From a virus, in IMG/VR virus record IMGVR_UViG_3300032073_000051, positions 1-47,546 of that record: DNA of 47,546 bases; one strand, given 5' to 3'. The notes beneath the pieces were generated by a model, which saw only the letters and a program-made list of their open reading frames with translations, had not been told where the DNA came from and made no database searches. Positions 31,830 through 38,661 of this stretch are shown here, piece after piece; the first letter of the stretch is position 1, and each line of letters opens with the position of its first letter. Position numbers and translations under genes: made by a program.

Positions 31830-31998
31830 GGAAAAAACTTATCACTGTTGTGTTGATGTAACATATACACAATGGATATATGTGGATGCTGAGAGTCAGG
31901 AGGAAGCTGTCAAGGCTGCGAAAGATGAAGCCATTGACATGCACCCCAACTCTTTAGTCTTGAATAAAGTTGAAGTGTTTGATGCTTATGCAGAATAG
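31822..31998 (+). CDS. Small early protein (58 aa)
   Basis: Start set at ATG 31822 (GGAGG eight bases upstream), giving MRKEKTYHCCVDVTYTQWIY and then a helix (AESQEEAVKAAKDEAIDM). The layout is a small two-strand/one-helix alpha-beta fold. It resembles the 82-aa protein downstream (32785-33033), which has the same strand-helix pattern with DSPEDAEQIATDAV; these may be paralogues. Unknown function. Confidence 0.6.
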   Translation: MRKEKTYHCCVDVTYTQWIYVDAESQEEAVKAAKDEAIDMHPNSLVLNKVEVFDAYAE

Positions 31999-32377
31999 AT
32001 ACTATAGACTGGCATCAGGCAGAGAAGTAACTGTATATGATGTAATGGATGCTACTGGGCTGTCAAAGCCCGGTGCATACAAGAGATTAGCACTGAACAG
32101 GGATGATGAGACTGTATTCCTAAAAGCAGGTGCTTTGTTGGGTATGAAACAGGCTAAAAGCAAGTGGGTTAGTGAGCCAGTGCGAGTAGTTATGGGCATA
32201 CCCATCAATCCTAGTTACTTGGATGGTGTAGTAAAGGGAAACTCTATGTATAATAGAGATGGTGAACTGATGAAGTATGGTGCAAGATGTGCACTAGTCA
32301 GGTACAACGCTAAACTCAGGAAAGAATGGAGGGATAGCACACCTAATATTAAAAACAAGGAGCGATATGGCGGATAA
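31982..32377 (+). CDS. Possible HTH DNA-binding early protein (131 aa)
   Basis: Start at ATG 31982 (GAAG six bases upstream); the frame is open earlier. The N-terminal half reads YDVMDATGLSKPGAYKRLAL, a plausible helix-turn-helix (A-T-G-L-S-K-x-G-A), followed by a basic C-terminal half (RYNAKLRKEWRDSTPNIKN). It could be a small regulator or DNA-binding protein. A candidate to act on the repeats in this arm, but that is speculation. Confidence 0.5.
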   Translation: MLMQNRYYRLASGREVTVYDVMDATGLSKPGAYKRLALNRDDETVFLKAGALLGMKQAKSKWVSEPVRVVMGIPINPSYLDGVVKGNSMYNRDGELMKYGARCALVRYNAKLRKEWRDSTPNIKNKERYGG

Positions 32378-32540
32378 GTATTTAAAATTGTATGACGAAT
32401 GCAATAAAATGAGGGCTGAACTTGACCAAGAAGTAAAAAATGTGACTGGTGATAAAGAGTTGGAGGTATTTCTTGATAAAGTTGAGCGATTGAAAAGTAA
32501 ATATAATAAACTCAGAGAGTTGGAGGATGTATGGACATAA
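32367..32540 (+). CDS. Tiny coiled-coil protein (57 aa)
   Basis: ATG 32367-32369 overlaps the end of the previous gene; stop TAA 32538-32540 overlaps the next start. 57 residues, MADKYLKLYDECNKMRAELD, then a helix (LEVFLDKVERLKSKYNKL). AAGGAG lies before the ATG. Short and helical, unknown function. Confidence 0.55.
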   Translation: MADKYLKLYDECNKMRAELDQEVKNVTGDKELEVFLDKVERLKSKYNKLRELEDVWT

Positions 32541-32809
32541 CAATATATGCAAGTGATGTAAGAAACTTTGATGATGAAGTAGAGAGACACTTCAATGTCG
32601 AGGAATGGTTTGGCCACAAGTTATTTGATGAGCATGACAGGCTTAGTCTAGATAACTATGACTATGCAGTTGACCCTCGGTCATACATAGGTATAATGGT
32701 AGATATGCAGGAGCAAATCCATGACCTGCGTAGCCAGATAGAACTACAGAAAAAGTGGATTAAAAATAGAGAGGAGGTAGAAAGATGGGATGGTTCAATG
32801 TTAAAATAA
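32531..32809 (+). CDS. Small early protein (92 aa)
   Basis: 92 residues, acidic, beginning MDITIYASDVRNFDDEVERH, with a C-terminal helical coiled-coil-like part (IMVDMQEQIHDLRSQIELQ). The ATG follows GGAGG. It overlaps both neighbours. No family recognised. Confidence 0.55.
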   Translation: MDITIYASDVRNFDDEVERHFNVEEWFGHKLFDEHDRLSLDNYDYAVDPRSYIGIMVDMQEQIHDLRSQIELQKKWIKNREEVERWDGSMLK

Positions 32810-33033
32810 AACTAACACAAGAGTCAGTGTTTAATGTAGATGTAGAAGCTGACAGCCCTGAGGATGCAGAGCAAATAGCTACTGATGCTGTATGGGATGA
32901 TGATTACGCTGATGATATAAGGTCAACACTTGAGATTACTGATGAAGAGTATGATGCTGATGAGTGGTGTCGTGAGTGTGACAAACCTATTGATTACTGT
33001 GAATGTGAGGAGGATAAAGATGAATCCGAATAA
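32785..33033 (+). CDS. Small acidic protein with C-terminal Cys pairs (82 aa)
   Basis: 82 residues. Two beta strands and a helix at the N terminus (MGWFNVKIKLTQESVFNVDV; SPEDAEQIATDAV), then acidic repeats and C-x-x-C plus C-E-C (WCRECDKPIDYCECEED), a possible zinc-binding knuckle. GAGGAGG precedes the ATG. The N-terminal part resembles the 58-aa protein at 31822. Function unknown. Confidence 0.6.
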   Translation: MGWFNVKIKLTQESVFNVDVEADSPEDAEQIATDAVWDDDYADDIRSTLEITDEEYDADEWCRECDKPIDYCECEEDKDESE

Positions 33034-33220
33034 CAACAAGCACTTCAACGATGAGGCTCTTAGAATTAACAGGATGTTAAAGAAAGAGAACGACAAGCTA
33101 AGGGATGTGATTAAAGAAATGGATGAGTACATACTGCATTATGTCGTGTATAATATAGACAGTGCTGAGGAAGACAGGCAACTGGGTAGAATACAACAAT
33201 TAATACGGGAGGTATTGTAA
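33020..33220 (+). CDS. Small coiled-coil early protein (66 aa)
   Basis: Start set at ATG 33020 (GAGGAGG upstream) rather than a longer frame. Begins MNPNNNKHFNDEALRINRML with a helical, charged body. The short overlap with the preceding gene fits this compact cluster. Unknown function. Confidence 0.55.
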   Translation: MNPNNNKHFNDEALRINRMLKKENDKLRDVIKEMDEYILHYVVYNIDSAEEDRQLGRIQQLIREVL

Positions 33221-33418
33221 ATGGCTGATATAAATGGTGTTGAGCGTACATATGCTAACAAGGATGAGTACGATTTCGAGGGTGGTGAGTACGATAGTAA
33301 TGAGGTAGATGCTATAATGCAGAGCGAAGAATATAAGCGAGAGCATATGGACTTTAGTGAACTACTACTAAATGATTATATAAAGAATAAAGATAGGTGG
33401 ATACAAAGAAACCTGTGA
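33221..33418 (+). CDS. Small acidic early protein (65 aa)
   Basis: 65 residues, beginning MADINGVERTYANKDEYDFE, acidic at the N terminus, with aromatic residues, and a basic end (KNKDRWIQRNL). Last gene of the small-gene run; its stop overlaps an extended -10 promoter element. Unknown function. Confidence 0.55.
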   Translation: MADINGVERTYANKDEYDFEGGEYDSNEVDAIMQSEEYKREHMDFSELLLNDYIKNKDRWIQRNL

Positions 33419-33510
33419 TATAATAATACTTAGTATATATACTAGGTATGCCTATGATGTTACTATTAGTAAGTAGTATATAGTATATATTCTAGGTGTA
33501 CCTAGTTAGT
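33416..33510 (+). promoter_or_regulatory. Extended -10 promoter and CTAG-rich repeats before SSB
   Basis: TGATATAAT (33416-33424) is an extended -10, overlapping the preceding stop codon. Downstream lie CTTAGTATATATACTAGG and GTAAGTAGTATATAGTATAT (33469-33488), the latter matching 28681-28700 at 18 of 20 bases, then TTCTAGGTGTACCTAG. The arrangement mirrors the terS control region, suggesting that one regulator acts on both. Inference. Confidence 0.5.
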
Positions 33511-33514
33511 ATCT

Positions 33515-33561
33515 CTAGAAGTGCTACAGTTTTTCTTCCATTTTTTCTGTGGCACTTCTAG
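33515..33561 (+). terminator. 15-bp inverted repeat hairpin (terminator or regulatory)
   Basis: CTAGAAGTGCTACAG (33515-33529) pairs with CTGTGGCACTTCTAG (33547-33561) with one G-T pair, around a T-rich 17-base loop. It is symmetric enough to act in either direction. No T-run follows on the plus strand, so termination is uncertain; insulation of the SSB transcript is one reading. Confidence 0.5.
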
Positions 33562-33585
33562 TGGTATTAATACTGCTAGTAGGGT

Positions 33586-33603
33586 CAAGCATTTAATTGC
33601 TTG
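33586..33603 (+). repeat. 18-bp palindromic repeat, copy 4
   Basis: CAAGCATTTAATTGCTTG, flanked by T and G (a U-G wobble pair) and then G and C. It ends 30 nt before the SSB start codon, in the 5' untranslated region. Confidence 0.9.
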
Positions 33604-33633
33604 GCATTGATGTTAATTATAAAGGAGATGTAT

Positions 33634-34020
33634 ATGTCAGAAGCAATGACACTAACTGGTAAGGTTGTATTCAACCATGTAACTAAGCCCGATAACTTCA
33701 AAGGTACAGAGAGATATGCTCTTACCATTGCGTTGGATAAGGCAGGTAAGAAACTGGCTGAGAAAGCAGGCTTGAAGACCAATGAGTATGATGGTAATGT
33801 ACAGATTACTAGTCGCAGGAAGATAGACTTTGACCGACCTAAGATTTACAATGTAGACAAGGAAGAGGTTGGTGTTGGTCACTTATCTTTGTATGGAGAT
33901 ACTGTATCCATGCGAGTCAAGCAGGGTAAGGGAGACTACAGCGAGTACACCTACTTGGAGGCTATTCGTGTAGAAGAGAAGGCGGATGGAGTTGAGGACT
34001 TTGACCCATCTGAATTCTAA
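33634..34020 (+). CDS. Single-stranded DNA-binding protein, T7 gp2.5-like (128 aa)
   Basis: Start at ATG 33634 (AAAGGAG six bases upstream), giving MSEAMTLTGKVVFNHVTKPD. An OB-fold-like strand set (TLTGKVVFNHV; YALTIALDKAG; GNVQITSRRKI) is followed by an acidic aromatic tail VEDFDPSEF, the hallmark of gp2.5-type ssDNA-binding proteins that recruit polymerase and helicase. It protects single-stranded DNA during replication. It is expressed as a single unit between a hairpin and a terminator. Confidence 0.75.
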   Translation: MSEAMTLTGKVVFNHVTKPDNFKGTERYALTIALDKAGKKLAEKAGLKTNEYDGNVQITSRRKIDFDRPKIYNVDKEEVGVGHLSLYGDTVSMRVKQGKGDYSEYTYLEAIRVEEKADGVEDFDPSEF

Positions 34021-34041
34021 TTCTGACTAGGCTGTTAAACA

Positions 34042-34070
34042 GGGGCATCTTCGGATGCCCTTTATTATTT
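34042..34070 (+). terminator. Rho-independent terminator after SSB
   Basis: GGGCATC pairs with GATGCCC across a TTCG tetraloop (34043-34060), followed by TTTATTATTT. Strong structure, moderate U-tract. It would limit readthrough to primase-helicase, explaining a separate, high level of SSB. Confidence 0.85.
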
Positions 34071-34086
34071 TAGTAAGGGAGAAAAT

Positions 34087-35739
34087 ATGGAAAATAAATT
34101 ACTCCGCAAGGAGCAGTGCCCCGACTGTGCTAAGGATGGTGGTGACACTAGCAAGGATAACATGGCTGTCTATTCAGATGGACAGACACATTGCTATGCT
34201 TGTAACACACACGGATTTGTTGAGCACAAAGAAAAGGTACAGGTAGCAGAGACTACCAAAAAGAAAGACTGGTTGGCAGAGTACAACAGAGGTGATTACT
34301 ATGCACTGCCTGATAGAAAGCTAAGAGCCGAGACACTTGAGAAGTACAAGGTCAAGTCAGAGATGGATGGCAAGGGCAAGATAATCAAACACCACTACCC
34401 TAATCACAACAAGAAAGGTGAGATGGTGGGTGTAAAGACTAGGATAGTAGCCAACAAGCAATTCTTTGGGGCAGGCAAGACTGATGCAACAAACCAGCTG
34501 TTTGGTCAGAGTTTGTTCAGAGCAGGTGGTAAGTTTGTTACCATATGTGAGGGCGAGCTAGATGCTATGGCTAGCTACGAAATGTTTGGCTCTAAGTTTG
34601 CTTGTGTTAGTGTGGTTAATGGTTCCCATTGTGTGGATAACATCAAGGCTAACCTTGAATGGCTTGATTCCTTTGAGACTGTAGTGTTGTGCTTTGATAG
34701 TGATGAGTCAGGTAGGAAAGCTGCGAAGTTGGTAGCACCTATACTTGGTCCAAATAAATGTAAGATACTTACACTGGCCAAGCACAAGGATGCATGTGAT
34801 TACCTAAAGAGTGGTGATGGCAAAGCATTCTATGATGAGTGGTGGAATGATGCCAAGCCATACACTGTGAGTGGTGTGGCTACTATCGAGGACATGCGTA
34901 ATGCCATGATGAACTACCGGGATACAGAACTAATACCTCTGCCCGATTCGTTTGGTAATCTCAATGAGATGATGCGTGGTGGTGTAGCTAGAGGTGAGTT
35001 AGTTAGTATCATTGCACACACCAGTATAGGTAAGACCACCATACTTAATGAATTAATCTACCACTTTGCATACAAGACGGATGAAAAGATAGGTTGTTTC
35101 ATGGTTGAGGATAACATAGACGAGACCATTAGAAAGGTGGTGAGTGTACACACTGGTGAGAATATGCAGTTGACCAAGCCTAATGATTTAGATGTTGATG
35201 GTATTATGGACAACGCTATTGACATAGGATTTGGCTCACAGATACAGCTACATAATGATGGTGGTGGTAGTATAGACTTAGAAGAAATGTTTGCAAAGAT
35301 TAGATACTTCATTAAGGGAGTTGGTTGTACTGTTATACTTGTAGACCCACTACATACTGCCATTAAGAACCTGAGCAACGAGAACATTGAGGAAGTTATG
35401 GATAGATTTATTAAGCTGTGCAAGGAGACAAAGGCTACAGTCATACTGTCTACCCATACAAGAAAGCCTGACGATGGCTCCCACCCTCATAAGATTAGTG
35501 AGTATGATGTCAAGGGTAGTGGTGCTATACCACAGGCATGCCATACCAACATACTATTCTCAAGAGACAAGTTGGCAGAGGATGAGTACGAGAAAAACTC
35601 TACTAGGATACGAGTGCCTAAGATGAGAAGGACTGGACAGACTGGTGAAGCAGGCTGGGCATACTTCAATGGTGAGACTGGTAGACTAGAGAAAGGACAC
35701 AATCCTATAGCCGATGGAGGTGGCGATGCGGACTTTTAG
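34087..35739 (+). CDS. Primase-helicase, T7 gp4-like (550 aa)
   Basis: 550 residues. Seen: an N-terminal Cys4 zinc site (C11-x2-C14, C36-x2-C39) for template recognition; TOPRIM region with CEGELDAMASYEM and CFDSDESGRKAA acidic residues; RecA-like helicase with Walker A HTSIGKTT and Walker B ILVDPLHT, followed by STHTRKP. It synthesises primers and unwinds DNA at the fork as a hexamer. It overlaps the polymerase gene by 14 bp. Zinc, TOPRIM and helicase domains are all intact. Confidence 0.9.
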   Translation: MENKLLRKEQCPDCAKDGGDTSKDNMAVYSDGQTHCYACNTHGFVEHKEKVQVAETTKKKDWLAEYNRGDYYALPDRKLRAETLEKYKVKSEMDGKGKIIKHHYPNHNKKGEMVGVKTRIVANKQFFGAGKTDATNQLFGQSLFRAGGKFVTICEGELDAMASYEMFGSKFACVSVVNGSHCVDNIKANLEWLDSFETVVLCFDSDESGRKAAKLVAPILGPNKCKILTLAKHKDACDYLKSGDGKAFYDEWWNDAKPYTVSGVATIEDMRNAMMNYRDTELIPLPDSFGNLNEMMRGGVARGELVSIIAHTSIGKTTILNELIYHFAYKTDEKIGCFMVEDNIDETIRKVVSVHTGENMQLTKPNDLDVDGIMDNAIDIGFGSQIQLHNDGGGSIDLEEMFAKIRYFIKGVGCTVILVDPLHTAIKNLSNENIEEVMDRFIKLCKETKATVILSTHTRKPDDGSHPHKISEYDVKGSGAIPQACHTNILFSRDKLAEDEYEKNSTRIRVPKMRRTGQTGEAGWAYFNGETGRLEKGHNPIADGGGDADF

Positions 35740-37450
35740 TTGTGACATAGAGACAGATGGACTAGACCCTAGTGTTGTATGGTGTATAGCTGTGCAAGAT
35801 GTAGACTCGGGACAGGTCATTACCTTTTCAGGTACTACCCTAGGTTTGTTCAAGCCTTGGATGGCATCAGAGGTAGACTGTCTCGTGTTTCATAATGGCA
35901 TTGGTTTCGATGTTCCAGTACTGACTCGATTGTGTGACATAGACTTTAGTGATGTCCAAGTAGAGGACACATTGGTGATGAGTCAGTTAGATGAGCCACG
36001 CAGAGAGGGTGGCCACTCACTTGCTAGTTGGGGTGAACGTCTAGGATTTGACAAGGGAGACCACGAAGACTGGTCCAAGTTTAGTGAAGAGATGTTGTCG
36101 TATTGTATAAGAGACACTGAGATAACAACCAAGCTATACAGAAGACTGAGGCTAAGAGAACTAAGTCAAGATGCACTGGAACTTGAGTACGCTATAAAGA
36201 AACACTGCACACAACAAGAGAACAATGGGTGGCACTTTGATTTTCATGGTGCAATGATGTTGCTACAAGATATTAATGAGGACTTGCGTAGTGTGGAAGA
36301 GGAAGTGCATAAGACATTCACACCACTTGCAGTGTGGAAAAGCAAGACACCGGTCAAGAACAGGTGGAAGAAAGGTGGTGGCAGGACTGTAGCATATCAA
36401 GCAGAGGTGGACTTACAGTGTCACACCAATGATGATGATGATTATGGGTACTGGCACTACCCTGAGTTTAATCTAGGTAGTAGACAGCAGGTGGGCAGGT
36501 ACTTAATGCACTATGGTTGGAAACCTACAGAGTTTACTAACACAGGACTACCAAAGGTAGACGAGGGTACGCTCAAGGATGTTGACATACCTGAGGCCAA
36601 GTTGATAGCTAGGTACTTGATGCTACAGAAAAGACAGGGTCAGGTCAGCAGTTGGATAGATGAGTACAACCACACAACAGGAAGAATACATAGCAGAGTG
36701 CACACAATGGGAACTGTCACGCACCGCATGTCTAGTAGTAACCCGAACTTACAGCAAGTTACTGCAAGTAACAAGGAGTACGGACAAGAGATGCGTGGTT
36801 TGTTTACTGTTCCTGATGACAAAGTAATTGTAGGTGCTGACCTCAGTGGACTGGAGCTTAGATGTCTTGCCCACTATATGAAAGATGACAACTACACAGA
36901 AGAGATACTTAGTGGTGACATACACACAGCCAATCAAAAAGCTGCTGGACTTGCTACTCGTGATGAGTCCAAGCGATTCATCTATGCTTACCTGTATGGT
37001 GGCGGTGACAATCTGATAGGAAACATATGTGGTGGTGGCAAAGAACTGGGTAAGAAAGTAAAGGCACAGTTTCTAGACAATACACCAGCACTGCGTAACC
37101 TAAGAGTACGCATTGAAAAAGCCAGCAAGCGTGGCTGGATTAAGACACTTGATGGTCGCAAGGTACATGTGCGTAGTCCACACTCAGCACTGAACTTCTT
37201 GTTGCAGAGTGCAGGCTCAATCATAGCCAAGAGAGCGTGGGTTATATTTCATTCTCTTGCTAAGGACTATGAATACAAGCAGTTAGGTGTGATACATGAT
37301 GAGATACAGATAGAGTGTGACTCATCAGATGCAGATGCAGTAGGCAAGCTAGTGGTTAAAGCAATGGAAGACACCACTAACTATTACAAATTAAACTGCC
37401 CGATTACAGGTGAGTATAAAATAGGTAAAACATGGAACGAGACGCACTAG
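35726..37450 (+). CDS. Family A DNA polymerase with 3'-5' exonuclease, T7-like (574 aa)
   Basis: Start at ATG 35726 (GGAGG five bases upstream). The exonuclease domain has DIETDGL, FHNGIGFD and YCIRDTEITTKLY (Exo I-III acidic residues). The polymerase has motif A (ADLSGLELRC), motif B (RDESKRFIYAYLYGGG) and motif C (VIHDEIQI). At the position equivalent to E. coli Pol I Phe762, Tyr420 is present, as in T7. The 574-residue length fits a compact T7-like polymerase lacking a 5'-nuclease domain. It replicates the phage DNA with the gp4-like and SSB proteins. Confidence 0.9.
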   Translation: MRTFSCDIETDGLDPSVVWCIAVQDVDSGQVITFSGTTLGLFKPWMASEVDCLVFHNGIGFDVPVLTRLCDIDFSDVQVEDTLVMSQLDEPRREGGHSLASWGERLGFDKGDHEDWSKFSEEMLSYCIRDTEITTKLYRRLRLRELSQDALELEYAIKKHCTQQENNGWHFDFHGAMMLLQDINEDLRSVEEEVHKTFTPLAVWKSKTPVKNRWKKGGGRTVAYQAEVDLQCHTNDDDDYGYWHYPEFNLGSRQQVGRYLMHYGWKPTEFTNTGLPKVDEGTLKDVDIPEAKLIARYLMLQKRQGQVSSWIDEYNHTTGRIHSRVHTMGTVTHRMSSSNPNLQQVTASNKEYGQEMRGLFTVPDDKVIVGADLSGLELRCLAHYMKDDNYTEEILSGDIHTANQKAAGLATRDESKRFIYAYLYGGGDNLIGNICGGGKELGKKVKAQFLDNTPALRNLRVRIEKASKRGWIKTLDGRKVHVRSPHSALNFLLQSAGSIIAKRAWVIFHSLAKDYEYKQLGVIHDEIQIECDSSDADAVGKLVVKAMEDTTNYYKLNCPITGEYKIGKTWNETH

Positions 37451-37496
37451 TTATAGGGTAAAATACATACTAATTTTAATGAGAGGAGAAGAGACT

Positions 37497-38303
37497 ATGA
37501 AGTCTATAAACACACTAATCCCTGACATCTACAATGTCATGGAGTCCAAGCAGTACGATGGTGACTTGAACTCTATTGCAATGCAGGCAGGTAGGGAAGT
37601 AGAAGATGCAATCAGAGATGCATTCACACCAAGAGAAGACAACAGAGGTTTGCGTATGTCTGGTATAGGTAGGTGTGAAAGAGCACAGTGGTACAGTTAT
37701 AAAGGACACACCCCTGAACCAATCAAGGGTGAGGTATACCTGACTTTCTTACAAGGTCATGTACTAGAGGCTGTGCTTGTAGCTTTGATTAAACTATCAG
37801 GACATACAGTAACAGACCAGCAAAAGAAACACACGATTGAAGGTGTCAATGGTTCTCAGGATTGTACGATTGATGGTGAGTTAGTTGACATCAAGACAGC
37901 AAGTGCTTGGTCTTGGGAAAACAAATTCAAAGAGTCAGGCATAGCTGACGATGCGTTTGGTTACATCAAGCAACTGTCTGCTTATGGTAAAGGAGACAAG
38001 AGAAAGAAAGGATACTTCCTTGCTTTGAATAAAAACAAATCAACACTTAAGTTATGTGAGCAAGAACTAGAAAAAGACATAGACACTTACATCGTTGACT
38101 TGAAAGCTAAGATGGAATCAGACACACCACCTATGAGACTAGCTAACGCTACAACTTGGAACAAAGCTAAGACAGAAGAAAAGCTATGCATGACATGTGC
38201 GTTCTGTGGTTTTAAAGAGGATTGCTTTGGTAGTTTAGAAGCTAGGCCTATACCGTCTGGCAAAATAACTAATTACTTTGTAACAAACGGAGCCAACTTT
38301 TGA
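37497..38303 (+). CDS. PD-(D/E)XK exonuclease, Cas4/RecB-nuclease-like (268 aa)
   Basis: Start at ATG 37497 (AGGAG upstream), beginning MKSINTLIPDIYNVMESKQY. Seen: a nuclease core CTIDGELVDIKTASAW (D-x(n)-E-L-V-D-I-K-T), and cysteines near the C terminus (CMTCAFCGFKEDC), which with C68 (GRCERAQW) could bind an Fe-S cluster as in Cas4/AddB-type nucleases. It fits a T7 gp6-like role in degrading host DNA or processing ends. Confident fold, inferred role. Confidence 0.75.
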   Translation: MKSINTLIPDIYNVMESKQYDGDLNSIAMQAGREVEDAIRDAFTPREDNRGLRMSGIGRCERAQWYSYKGHTPEPIKGEVYLTFLQGHVLEAVLVALIKLSGHTVTDQQKKHTIEGVNGSQDCTIDGELVDIKTASAWSWENKFKESGIADDAFGYIKQLSAYGKGDKRKKGYFLALNKNKSTLKLCEQELEKDIDTYIVDLKAKMESDTPPMRLANATTWNKAKTEEKLCMTCAFCGFKEDCFGSLEARPIPSGKITNYFVTNGANF

Positions 38304-38473
38304 AACAACTACCAGAACTAAAGGCATACATCGCATCAACATATGATGTGTGCCTTATATGTGACGAGCTAGAGATTGAACCTCAAGAATTACTAGATGC
38401 TTTTGAAAAGAGACTGATAGAAAAACAAGACAGGTTTCTTGAGGACTTTGAGGAGAGCACATGGACTACATAG
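38300..38473 (+). CDS. Small protein with TTG start (57 aa)
   Basis: TTG at 38300-38302 overlaps the stop of the nuclease gene (TTGA), with GGAG seven bases upstream. The product reads KQLPELKAYIASTYDVCLIC after the initiating residue, then EPQELLDAFEKRLIEKQDRF, helical and acidic. Small proteins with a similar LPELK...ELLDAFE pattern occur in marine phages. The frame is uninterrupted and ends overlapping the next start. Unknown function. Confidence 0.65.
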   Translation: MKQLPELKAYIASTYDVCLICDELEIEPQELLDAFEKRLIEKQDRFLEDFEESTWTT

Positions 38474-38661
38474 AACTAAGTCTGTCTTTCATATTGCTAG
38501 GTGCTGTTGGCATTTATGTCACACACAAGAGAGCATATGAAAAAGGAATTACTGATGCTGTGCTCATGCATAGAACAGGAAGATTAAAATATAGAGACTA
38601 TCTAGATGACAACGGTGACAAGATGGTAGACATAGAGATAGAACCACTGGAGGATGAATGA
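38461..38661 (+). CDS. Small single-pass membrane protein (66 aa)
   Basis: 66 residues. MDYIELSLSFILLGAVGIYV gives one N-terminal transmembrane segment followed by a basic, charged tail ending IEPLEDE. GAGG lies before the ATG. Upstream of the ribonucleotide reductase gene, overlapping it by 4 bp. Function unknown. Confidence 0.6.
   Translation: MDYIELSLSFILLGAVGIYVTHKRAYEKGITDAVLMHRTGRLKYRDYLDDNGDKMVDIEIEPLEDE

Noticed and set aside
33568-33584. TAATACTGCTAGTAGGG resembling a T7 promoter
   Set aside because: The match is partial and shorter than the T7 consensus, and no phage RNA polymerase is present.
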